64,000 nucleotides of DNA, taken from contig NZ_FOCX01000011.1 in NCBI RefSeq assembly GCF_900110215.1, forward strand, positions 85,546-149,545. Direction: 5' to 3'. A program made the translations under genes and the position numbers. The DNA comes from Halorientalis persicus. Lineage in GTDB: Archaea; Halobacteriota; Halobacteria; Halobacteriales; Haloarculaceae. This document shows positions 34,666 to 42,103 of the stretch, piece after piece (within the stretch, counting starts at the first letter, position 1; every line of letters begins with the position of its first letter). Under the pieces are notes generated by a model. The model had not been told where the DNA came from. It saw only the letters and a list, made by a program, of their open reading frames with translations, and ran no database searches.

Positions 34666-35978
34666 ATTGGCACCGTGGTTACCACCAGTAGCTGGATCCA
34701 CCCGGCAACGAACCCGAGAGCCGCTCCGATACCGATGAGCAGCCACTCATCTTCTTTGAAAGCAGAACGTAGCGTCATGGTAAAGTCTTGCGGGGGGAGT
34801 TCCTGCATCCGGCTCGCGATCAGTTCCTTGACCGGAATAGACCGCTCGCGGTTGAACTCGGTGTCCTGTAACGGCTCCAGCGCGTACTCGACGCCCTCGG
34901 TCGCCAGCGCGTCGCGAATCTCCTCGTAGCGCCGATCACCCGTCGCGACGCGGATGACCGGTGCGGCCATCCCCAGTGCCTCGTCCAGCGAGGGCCGGAT
35001 CGCGTCTTCGATCATCCGTCGAGTCCGGTCGGACCGTTTCCCGTACAGCAGGTTCTGGGCGACGTTTTCGACGGTGATGATCTCCTCGGCGACGATCTCG
35101 CCGTACCGTTCGGCCACCTCCTCCTGACGCTGGATGAACAGGCCCTGGAGCGTGAACGGGCCGATCTCGACGGGCTCCTGTGGGTTGAAGATCGCCTTGA
35201 TCGCGATGTAGTTGGTGAAATAGCCCACGAGAACGCCCGACACCGGCAGGACCCACCACGCCCGATCGAAAAACAGGAACAGCGGGATCGAGAACACGCC
35301 AAGTAGCGTCCCGAAATAAAACCCGGAGTTGACGAGAAACGACAGTTCCTCATCGCCGACCTCCAGAAACATCCGATTGAGCAACTCGGGATGGTTGTCG
35401 AGGTAGTCGATGACCATCAGCTTGAGGCTCAACACCTCGTCGATGTTCTCGGCCGTCGACTGCATGATCCGGTCGGCCACTTCCGGGAGCTGCTGTTCGA
35501 TCCGTGCGTGGACGAACTGCCGTGCGCCGTCGGGAACGGAGTTCCAGACGACCGGCTGTTCCCGGCCCAGCAGATCGTCCACGTACGCGTGGAAGTTGTC
35601 GCGGGACTGGGCGACCATGTGCTGGGCGATCCGGTCGGGGTCGAGCCGCTCGTAGAACTCCTGTTGGCTCGCCAGTTTCGCGATCGAGGCGTCGTAGGCG
35701 ACACTCCCCATCTTCGCCGACCGTGAGGGGATGATCCCCTGCCACCCGACCTTGCCCTCCATCACGCCGGGGATCTGCTGGATCTTTCTCGGGAGCATCG
35801 GGGCCAGTTGCTTCAGGCCCGGCATCTTGAATCCGCGGAACTCGAGCGGGTGAAAGAGCAGTCTGATCCCGACCCAGTTGGTGACGTATCCGATGATTCC
35901 GGTGATCGGCGGGATCAGTACCAGATTCCACTGGAGCGGCGGGAGCGACGCCAGTATCCAGTCGAGCGACGGGATCAT
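34662..35978 (-). CDS. DUF445 family membrane protein
   Basis: 438 residues. Helices near 15-40 (LVLIPPITGIIGYVTNWVGI), 218-240, 243-262 (VLVGYFTNYIAIKAIFNP) and 410-435. The double GYxTNxxxI(R/K) motif, one copy in each half, with LLFHPLEFRGFKMPGLKQ and IFNPQEPVEIGPFTLQGLFIQRQ following, defines DUF445/YheB and shows an internal duplication. The long stretches between the helices are helical and soluble. It is translationally coupled to the Abi-alpha-like gene downstream. Confidence 0.88.
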   Translation of the reverse strand: MIPSLDWILASLPPLQWNLVLIPPITGIIGYVTNWVGIRLLFHPLEFRGFKMPGLKQLAPMLPRKIQQIPGVMEGKVGWQGIIPSRSAKMGSVAYDASIAKLASQQEFYERLDPDRIAQHMVAQSRDNFHAYVDDLLGREQPVVWNSVPDGARQFVHARIEQQLPEVADRIMQSTAENIDEVLSLKLMVIDYLDNHPELLNRMFLEVGDEELSFLVNSGFYFGTLLGVFSIPLFLFFDRAWWVLPVSGVLVGYFTNYIAIKAIFNPQEPVEIGPFTLQGLFIQRQEEVAERYGEIVAEEIITVENVAQNLLYGKRSDRTRRMIEDAIRPSLDEALGMAAPVIRVATGDRRYEEIRDALATEGVEYALEPLQDTEFNRERSIPVKELIASRMQELPPQDFTMTLRSAFKEDEWLLIGIGAALGFVAGWIQLLVVTTVPI

Positions 35979-36184
35979 CGCGCGTCACCCGCCACGCTCT
36001 CGGGTCGATCGGCCGTCCCGCCGACGCCCCCACCGAACGATACACTCCCGACTCCCGCGGCGTGTGTGGCTCCCCCACATCCGTCTCGTGCCAGCATCAT
36101 CTCTGTGGACGTATGTGAAACCCCTGGTCCGCACTCCCCCCTCGAGTTCGGAAACGATGCGGCGCGGTGCCGCGTGGTCGCCGA

Positions 36185-36856
36185 TCAGGCTTCGGCGGTG
36201 TCGTCGTCGTCCTCGGCGCTGACCTCGTCGGGCAGTTCCTCGAACTGCTCCTGGAGGTCGTCGACCTGCTCACGGTAGCGGTCGATCTGGTCGCCCAGCG
36301 CTTCCTCGAACTCCTCGGCCTGTTCCTCGAAGCGGCCGCCGAGGTCCTCGGCCTGCTCGCTGACCTCGTCCTGGAGTTCCTCGAACTGGTCGATCAGTTC
36401 GTTGAGGGCGTCGACGGTCTGCTCCTCGACGGTCTCGTTGGCGTCGATCAGGACCTCGAACTGCTTGTCGATGATCTCGAGGGTCTGGTCGAGCTGTTCC
36501 TCGTAGAGGTCGAGCGTGTCCTCGTAGCTCTCGTCGATGCTGTCGAGTGCCTGCTCGTGCTGGTCGAGCAGCTCCTCGAAGCCTTCGTCGACGGCCTCGC
36601 GGATGTCCTCGACCGTCTGCTCGCCCTGTTCGGGCGTCGCCGACTCGACGGTGTCGAGCAGTTGATCGATGGTGTCCTGGACGAACTTGACGGTGTCCTG
36701 CTGGGCCTTCTTCTGGTCGCCGATGGTGCCGTGGAGCGACTCGTTGGCCGCTTTCGGAACCTTGAGCGTCTGCTCGATGACGTCCTGTCCGGTCTCGATT
36801 GTCCGACGCTGCACCTCGAAGATCGTGCCGATCGGTGAGTTGTCGTCTTCGCTCAT
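36185..36856 (-). CDS. Acidic coiled-coil protein, phasin-like
   Basis: 223 residues, nearly all helical with heptad-like Leu/Ile/Phe spacing from about 20 to 205 (VQRRTIETGQDVIEQTLKVP, then QTVDALNELIDQFEELQDEV and EEFEEALGDQIDRYREQV). The N-terminal region resembles phasin-type amphipathic helices, but no PHA synthase gene is in the window. It precedes the DUF445 and Abi-alpha-like genes on the same strand with a 206-base gap, so it may be in the same transcription unit or only nearby. Confidence 0.75.
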   Translation of the reverse strand: MSEDDNSPIGTIFEVQRRTIETGQDVIEQTLKVPKAANESLHGTIGDQKKAQQDTVKFVQDTIDQLLDTVESATPEQGEQTVEDIREAVDEGFEELLDQHEQALDSIDESYEDTLDLYEEQLDQTLEIIDKQFEVLIDANETVEEQTVDALNELIDQFEELQDEVSEQAEDLGGRFEEQAEEFEEALGDQIDRYREQVDDLQEQFEELPDEVSAEDDDDTAEA

Positions 36857-37200
36857 TGTGTTACCTCCATCATGTCGCTGGTTGCCACCGGAATGTCGGA
36901 CTGGTGTCGCCGACGATCTCGTCGCGTGGGCCATCCACCGTCTCTACCCCCACAGGGTCCCGGGGTGACGACCGATCGCCAGTCGCCCCGGCGTCGGCCG
37001 GTCCACGTCGACGCTGACGGTCGCCCCGGGCGAGACGAACACCACTCCGTTCCACCGACTGCGTCCAACATTCCCTGTACACGGACACCTACGTTTCTTT
37101 CCCCTATTTAGCTGGTGCCATAAATGTGGGTTGCATTAAATACCTTGTCAGGGGATCACACGCGGTGTCTGTGGGGGCCTTCTCACGAGGGAAATAAAAC
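36857..37200. other. Intergenic region with promoter-like AT-rich sites
   Basis: 344 bases without a convincing gene; a 79-codon plus-strand frame (36872-37111) is basic and Arg/Ser-rich and looks antisense. Towards the right end, CCCTATTTAGC (about 37103-37113), CATAAATG and TGCATTAAATACC are the only AT-rich sites and may be promoters of the coiled-coil gene, which would then have a long leader. Confidence 0.4.
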
Positions 37201-37698
37201 TCACCGCTCACGCTCGTGGACCCTGACGGAGACTGCGCCGTCTTCGACGGTGGCGGTCAGCATCGTGACCTGTGTCGCCGGCGGTGCGCCGGTCGCGCTC
37301 CCGGGGTTGAGCAGTCTGACGCCATCGGTCACCGTGTCGAGGACTCTGTGCGTGTGGCCGGCGACGCCCACCGTCGGGCCAGCGCCGGCGTGGTCCCGGA
37401 CCGTCTCGGCGACGCGCTCCTCGTACCCGACTGGACTGCCAGTCCCGTGCGTGACGACGAACTCGGCCCCGCCGAGCGTGACGGTTTCGACCGCAGACAG
37501 GCCTAGTCCCACGTCCGTGTTCCCCGAGACGGCGGTCAGATCGCTGGCGAGGTCCTCGACAGTCGCGAGCGCCTCGGCGGAGTCGAAATCACCCGCGTGA
37601 ACGACGTGGTCCGCCGCCCGCATCCGGTCACGGACCCAGTCGGGGATGCGGTCGATCCGGGACGGGACGTGTGTGTCGCTGACGATGGCGACCTCCAT
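37201..37698 (-). CDS. YfcE/MJ0936-type phosphodiesterase
   Basis: 165 residues, calcineurin-like metallophosphoesterase of the small YfcE class. Metal ligands: D8 and H10 (SDTHVP), D38 (HAGDFDS), N-box SGNTD, H in VTHGTG, and the final GHTHR. Complete set, so an active phosphodiesterase on an unknown substrate. Divergent from the NUDIX-eIF2B gene; each has an A/T run (AAAAACC or GTTTTTG) about 24-32 bases before its ATG. Confidence 0.9.
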   Translation of the reverse strand: MEVAIVSDTHVPSRIDRIPDWVRDRMRAADHVVHAGDFDSAEALATVEDLASDLTAVSGNTDVGLGLSAVETVTLGGAEFVVTHGTGSPVGYEERVAETVRDHAGAGPTVGVAGHTHRVLDTVTDGVRLLNPGSATGAPPATQVTMLTATVEDGAVSVRVHERER

Positions 37699-37776
37699 AC
37701 CGGCGACTCTGGCCGGCACCGACAAAAACCGTCGCGTCGGCCGCGGGTTTTTGCCCGTGCCGACCCCACTGCCACC

Positions 37777-39063
37777 ATGGACGAGACGCCGGTCGTCACC
37801 TGCTTCCTGCGTCATCGCGGGGACGTGTTGCTCCTGTGCCGGAGCGACGCCGTCGGCTCCTACACCGGCCAGTGGGGCGGCGTCGCCGGCCACGTCGCCC
37901 GCGAGGACGAATCCGCGACCGATCCCGATTCGACGCCGGACGAAGCTGCCCGCCGCGAGATCGACGAGGAGACGGGCCTGGCGGACGCCGTGACCCTTGT
38001 CCGTCGCGGCGACCCGTTTCCCGTCGAGGACGACGATCTGGGCCGCCGCTGGCTGGTCCACCCGTACCTCTTCGACTGTACGTCCCGGGACGTGACTCTC
38101 GACGACGAGACGACCGAGTACGAGTGGGTCCCGCCGACCGAAATCCTGCGCCGGCAGACGGTTCCGCAACTGTGGACTTCCTACGACCGGGTGCGTCCGA
38201 CCGTCGACACTGTGGCCGCCGACCGCGACCACGGCTCGGCGTACCTCTCCGTGCGCGCGCTCGAAGTCCTCCGTGACGCCGCCGCCCTCGCCACGGACCG
38301 CGACGCCGGCGACTGGACCACGCTCGCCGACCGCGCGCGCGACCTGCTGGCCGCCCGCCCGGCGATGACCGTCGTCCGCAACCGCGTCAACCGCGTGATG
38401 CACGCGGCCGACGACCGGACCCCGGCGGCGGTCGAAGAATCTGCCTACGACGGAATCGATGCGGCACTGACTGCCGACGACGCGGCCGCGGACCGCGCCG
38501 CCGAGCGAGTGGCCGGGGACGCCATCGTCACGCTCTCGCGGTCGGGGACCGTCGAGCGCGCCCTGTCGTCGGCCGATCCGGAGCGCCTGCTGGTCGCCGA
38601 GTCCCGGCCCGGGGCGGAGGGGGTCGGGGTCGCCGAGCGGCGAGCCAGAGCGGGTGACGACGTGACGCTGGCCCCGGACGCGGCGCTCCCCTGGCTCCTG
38701 GCCGACGGCGACTACGACGCCGTGCTCGTCGGTGCCGACACCGTCCTCGCCGACGGGCGCGTGGTGAACAAGGTCGGAACCCGCGCGCTCGCGCTCACCG
38801 CCGCACGCGAGCACGTCCCTCTCTACGTCGTCGCGGCGCAGGACAAGATCAGCCCCGGGTCCGACCTCCACCTCGAAGCCGCCGACCCGTCGACGGTGTA
38901 CGACGGCGACGCCGACCTCTCGGTCGAGACGCCGCTGTTCGACGTGACACCGCCCGATCTCGTCGCTGGGCTCGTCACCGAGGACGGCGTGCTCGACGCC
39001 GACGCGGTGGGGACAGTGGCCGACGATCACCGCGAGCTCGCCGACTGGAACGCAAAGGCTTAG
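37777..39063 (+). CDS. Fusion of NUDIX hydrolase and eIF2B alpha/beta/delta-like domain
   Basis: 428 residues. Residues 1-145 are a NUDIX domain (QWGGVAGHVAREDES, then AARREIDEETGLADA). Residues 160-428 are an eIF2B-like/ribose-1,5-bisphosphate-isomerase-like domain: DAIVTLSRSGTVERAL, LLVAESRPGAEG, AVLVGADTVLADGRVVNKVGTRALALTAAREHVPLYVVAAQDKI, VETPLFDVTPPDLVAGLVTEDGV. The catalytic Cys and Asp of true isomerases are not both obvious (VGADTVLADGRVVNK retains the Asp). The fusion suggests hydrolysis of a nucleotide-sugar followed by sugar-phosphate isomerisation, which is inference. Confidence 0.85.
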   Translation: MDETPVVTCFLRHRGDVLLLCRSDAVGSYTGQWGGVAGHVAREDESATDPDSTPDEAARREIDEETGLADAVTLVRRGDPFPVEDDDLGRRWLVHPYLFDCTSRDVTLDDETTEYEWVPPTEILRRQTVPQLWTSYDRVRPTVDTVAADRDHGSAYLSVRALEVLRDAAALATDRDAGDWTTLADRARDLLAARPAMTVVRNRVNRVMHAADDRTPAAVEESAYDGIDAALTADDAAADRAAERVAGDAIVTLSRSGTVERALSSADPERLLVAESRPGAEGVGVAERRARAGDDVTLAPDAALPWLLADGDYDAVLVGADTVLADGRVVNKVGTRALALTAAREHVPLYVVAAQDKISPGSDLHLEAADPSTVYDGDADLSVETPLFDVTPPDLVAGLVTEDGVLDADAVGTVADDHRELADWNAKA

Positions 39064-39394
39064 CCGCGCGGTCGGGTAGTCTCGTCCGGGCGGCAGTGAC
39101 GAAGGGTTACCCCCACCGAGCCCCGTGTGACGAGAGGGTTTCCCCGAGCCGCCCGTTCCGATTCGTCCAGCGACGGCCGTGAGCCACGCTGGCATTGGTA
39201 TGTGTATAAGGTCATACGGCCGACCGAACCCCGTCCGGTGATTTCACACGTAAAAGGGGCTATCTCTATATAGGGAGTGGTCGTAATTTACTGTACGGCC
39301 AGGCGGATCGCGTGAGGGGAGGGACGCGACCGGGTGCGTGTCACGGCCGACGGCTGTGGCACCCGCGAGCGTGACCCGCCGACCGGAGTGAACC
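39064..39394. promoter_or_regulatory. Intergenic region with TATA-like palindromes
   Basis: 331 bases without a gene. GTATG and CATAC (39198-39202 and 39213-39217) flank TGTATAAGGT, and CTCTATATAGGGAG follows near 39265-39278. Both look like promoter cores, but the next gene starts only at 39395, which would imply a leader of about 100 bases. Confidence 0.4.
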
Positions 39395-39556
39395 ATGCTA
39401 CAACACAAACCGACACCGGGGACCGAGCGATTCGGGAGCGACCACGAAACAGTGTCGACACACGTTACCACCTGCCCGACCTGTGACGCCACTGTCGTCG
39501 ACGGGCAGGGACTGCTCGCCTGCACAGACTGCGACTGGGCCGGTTACGTGGGCTGA
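39395..39556 (+). CDS. Small zinc-ribbon protein
   Basis: 53 residues: MLQHKPTPGTERFGSDHETV, then THVTTCPTCDATVVDGQGLLACTDCDWAGYVG. CPTC and CTDC are two knuckles of a zinc ribbon, with a final aromatic WAGYVG. Typical of the many small CPXCG proteins of haloarchaea. A GGAGTG motif lies nine bases before the ATG. Function unknown. Confidence 0.7.
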   Translation: MLQHKPTPGTERFGSDHETVSTHVTTCPTCDATVVDGQGLLACTDCDWAGYVG

Positions 39557-39565
39557 CTGACCGGC

Positions 39566-40222
39566 TCAGTCCATCGCGGAGTGGATGATCTGTGACTCGA
39601 TGCGGTTGAGGTGTTCGCCGACGGTCCCGACGGTACAGTCGCAGGCCTCGGCGATCTCCTCGTAGGTGGCCTGTCGCGGGACCTCGTAGTATCCCATCTC
39701 GACGGCCGCTTCCAGCACTTCCCGCTGGCGCTCGGTGAGGCCGGCGATGGCGCGCTCGTCGTCGGGGTTGTACTCGCCCATCTGGGTGGCCTGGGCGTCG
39801 ATGGTCTCGGGGACGTTCCGGAGCGCCTGCTGGATGTTGTCGTCGCTCCCGATGACGGTCACGCGGAGGTATCCCTCGCTGGTGAACCGGAGCGGGAGTT
39901 CGAGCACGAGGCGGTACTCGTCGAGGAGTTTCAGCAGGCCGACCGCCGGTTCGCGGCCGACGAAGTGGATGTACACGTAGAACCCATCGTCGCCGGGGAT
40001 CAGTTCCCAGTCGACGACGTCTTCGCTGGCCTGCAGAACCTCCTCGGCGGCCGCCTCGCTGCCCCGGCCGCCGAGCAGGACGACCCCGGTGTCGTCCTCG
40101 AACAGGTTGATGTACTTCATCTGTTCGAGGGTCAGATTCTGGTGCTGTCTGGCATTCGCCAGCGACGGGTGGAAGTACCGGTCGGCCAGCGGAACGAGTG
40201 TGAACGTGAAATACCGCATCAT
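39566..40222 (-). CDS. Bat-type HTH_10 transcriptional regulator
   Basis: 218 residues. The C-terminal HTH_10 block LTERQREVLEAAVEMGYYEVPRQATYEEIAEACDCTVGTVGEHLNRIESQII is canonical for the Bat family (shown to 20 residues at a time in practice: LTERQREVLEAAVEMGYYEV and ATYEEIAEACDCTVGTVGEH). The N-terminal 150 residues (MMRYFTFTLVPLADRYFHPSLA) are a conserved sensory module without Cys metal sites. The paralogue at 14684 is quite different in its sensor. Start: two adjacent ATG codons at 40222 and 40219. Confidence 0.85.
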   Translation of the reverse strand: MMRYFTFTLVPLADRYFHPSLANARQHQNLTLEQMKYINLFEDDTGVVLLGGRGSEAAAEEVLQASEDVVDWELIPGDDGFYVYIHFVGREPAVGLLKLLDEYRLVLELPLRFTSEGYLRVTVIGSDDNIQQALRNVPETIDAQATQMGEYNPDDERAIAGLTERQREVLEAAVEMGYYEVPRQATYEEIAEACDCTVGTVGEHLNRIESQIIHSAMD

Positions 40223-40431
40223 GCGCCGTATGCCCCCGTTCTGTCTGACGGTGTGAACGTGGCCCCTGTCCGAGCGGACTGGTCTGTGAGCGGTCGAACG
40301 TCGTGTGTCTGGTGTTGCGTGATCATCTCTCGACACTGCCCCCCTGAGGGACGACTGTGTGAACCGACGGCGTATCTGCTCCCGTCGTTTTGCTTCTGAA
40401 CCCTTATTTTGCGGTGGTTGTATGGAGGCGT

Positions 40432-40893
40432 ATGGACGTAACAGAAATCTTCTCGTACATGCCGTTTACGAACTTGGTCGGCATCGAGTTGACCGAAGCC
40501 GAGGACGGATACGCCGAAGGACGCGTCGAGATGCGCGAGGAACTCGCGTCTGTCCCGGGCGGCGACGTGGCCCACGGCGGCGTCACCTACTCGCTGGCCG
40601 ACACTGTCGGCGGCGCGGCCGTCATCTCGCTGGCCCACGACGTGACCCCCACCGTCGATATGCGTATGGATTATCTCGCCCCGGCGACCGACGACCTCTA
40701 CGCCGAAGCCGAGGTCATGCGGATGGGCGGCAGCGTCGCTGTCACCGACATCGACGTCTGGGACGCCGACGACCACCACGTCGCCTCGGCCCGCGGTGTC
40801 TACAAGACCGGTGGCGACAGCGAAGGCACTCCCTGGGTCCGCAGCGGTGACGACGCGCCCGAGGAGATGCCCGACGACGCCGGGGACGACTGA
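40432..40893 (+). CDS. PaaI-family hotdog thioesterase
   Basis: 153 residues. Hot-dog fold with MPFTNLVGIELTEAEDGYAEG, DVAHGGVTYSLADTVGGAAV (HGG catalytic segment) and VDMRMDYLAPATDDLYAEAEV. Hydrolyses acyl-CoA thioesters, probably from aromatic or fatty-acid breakdown. An acidic tail (DDAPEEMPDDAGDD) is a halophilic addition. CCCTTATTTT (40400-40409) lies 23-32 bases before the ATG at 40432 and supports this start. Its stop is adjacent to the end of the convergent lipoprotein gene. Confidence 0.9.
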   Translation: MDVTEIFSYMPFTNLVGIELTEAEDGYAEGRVEMREELASVPGGDVAHGGVTYSLADTVGGAAVISLAHDVTPTVDMRMDYLAPATDDLYAEAEVMRMGGSVAVTDIDVWDADDHHVASARGVYKTGGDSEGTPWVRSGDDAPEEMPDDAGDD

Positions 40894-41934
40894 TCAGCGG
40901 AGTTGCCAGATCGGCTTGCGTTCGGCCCCGCTCGTCGTGAAATCGAAGGCGAAATACAGCGGACTGGCACCGGTGTCGACGAGGTACGGGATCTCCCCTT
41001 CGACGTGTTCGCCGGGTTCGACGTTGGGATTCAACGGGAACGCGCCGTCGAGTTGCTGCTGGACGCCCAGATCGAGCGCCTGTGGCGTCCCCCGCGGGCC
41101 GGTCAGCAGCGTCTGCCCGGTCAGCCCGAGGTAGGCCGTCCGGTCTTTCCCGTTGTCGACCCGAACCGTTGGCAACAGGAACTCCTGGCCCTCGCCGGCT
41201 CGGGATCGGCCGACGCTGTCGGCGGTTCGGACCTCGGGAACCGTCACGGTGAGGTCGGCCGCGGTGACGCTGTCGCCGACCTCGTTGACAGGGACGCGCA
41301 GCGACTGTCGGAACAGCGCGTCGGGCTGTTGGGGATCGGCGTCGAGGTCGACCGACACCCGTTCGAGGTCCGTCTCCAGGGACTCGATATCGACGACGAA
41401 CGTCCAGCCCGTGCTGGCTCTCGCCACCTCGAAAGCGACGAACCCCCGGATCGTCTCCCCGGGCACGAGCAGTCCCTCGGTGAACTGACTCCCCGTCTGT
41501 GTCACCAGATCGACCCGCTCGCGCGTCGTCCCGTCGCTGTCGGTCAGCCGGAACGCGTTCAGGTCCCCCATCTCGATAGCCTCGTCGCCGCGGTTCTTGA
41601 CCGACAGCACGACGACGAGGTACTCCCGACCGTCCGGAGCCTGCCCCGGTCCGGGGAGTTTTCCGTAGCGCGTGGTCCCCTCGACGAGGAACCCGATCGA
41701 TTCGCGGAGGACTCGCTGTCCGACGACGACCGACGGCCGCTCACTGTCGTCCGTCGGTTCGTCTTCGTCGGTCCGTCCGTCGCCGGTCGTCGTTCTCGGC
41801 TCGGTCCCGCCGAGGGGCCCGGACGGCGTAGGCGTGCCTGTCGACTCGTTCCCGGAACATCCCGCGAGCAAGAGGGTGCCCGCGGCGACGCCGGAGCGAA
41901 GGAGGGCGCGTCGTGAGCGACGGTCGTCGGTCAT
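40894..41934 (-). CDS. Tat-exported lipoprotein with DUF4352-like domain
   Basis: 346 residues. Twin-arginine signal RRSRRALLRSG with lipobox LLAGC (Cys at about 26), typical for haloarchaeal lipoproteins, then a Thr/Ser/Pro-rich linker (27-65). Two beta-sandwich repeats follow: VVGQRVLRESIGFLVEGTTR with REYLVVVLSVKNRGDEAIEM, and LTVTVPEVRTADSVG with EFLLPTVRVDNGKDRTAYL, which resemble DUF4352. It sits on the outside of the membrane. Ligand unknown. Confidence 0.82.
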   Translation of the reverse strand: MTDDRRSRRALLRSGVAAGTLLLAGCSGNESTGTPTPSGPLGGTEPRTTTGDGRTDEDEPTDDSERPSVVVGQRVLRESIGFLVEGTTRYGKLPGPGQAPDGREYLVVVLSVKNRGDEAIEMGDLNAFRLTDSDGTTRERVDLVTQTGSQFTEGLLVPGETIRGFVAFEVARASTGWTFVVDIESLETDLERVSVDLDADPQQPDALFRQSLRVPVNEVGDSVTAADLTVTVPEVRTADSVGRSRAGEGQEFLLPTVRVDNGKDRTAYLGLTGQTLLTGPRGTPQALDLGVQQQLDGAFPLNPNVEPGEHVEGEIPYLVDTGASPLYFAFDFTTSGAERKPIWQLR

Positions 41935-42064
41935 GGCGTCGGCGCTACGCCGACCCCCGGCATAAGCTTCCTGACCTGCGGCCGTGTCCGCGGGCTCGCG
42001 GGCACAGGGCGCGCTCGTCAGTTCGGCGGCGCTCCCTGTCTCGCGGTTTCACCGCTCGACTGTC

Positions 42065-42089
42065 CGAGGACTCACTGCGGTCGTCCTCG
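42065..42089 (-). terminator. Hairpin H6 downstream of the aldehyde oxidoreductase gene
   Basis: On the minus strand, CGAGGAC and GTCCTCG form a perfect 7 bp stem around loop GACCGCAGTGA, fitting the GANCGNNGYGA loop. It lies 15 bases past the stop codon of the gene that ends at 42104, in its sense orientation. No T run. Confidence 0.65.
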
Positions 42090-42103
42090 CTTCGCTCGCG
42101 GCC

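Noticed and set aside
36185..36856. Polyhydroxyalkanoate phasin
   Set aside because: Only general amphipathic helix similarity; no PHA synthase or PhaE gene nearby, so it is called a coiled-coil protein.
36872..37111. 79-codon plus-strand frame in the gap before the phosphoesterase
   Set aside because: Arg/Ser/Pro-rich, no acidic bias, no start signals.
37201..39195. Open frame of over 660 codons on the minus strand covering the phosphoesterase and beyond
   Set aside because: Only 37201-37698 carries the phosphoesterase domain; the remainder is antisense to the NUDIX-eIF2B gene.
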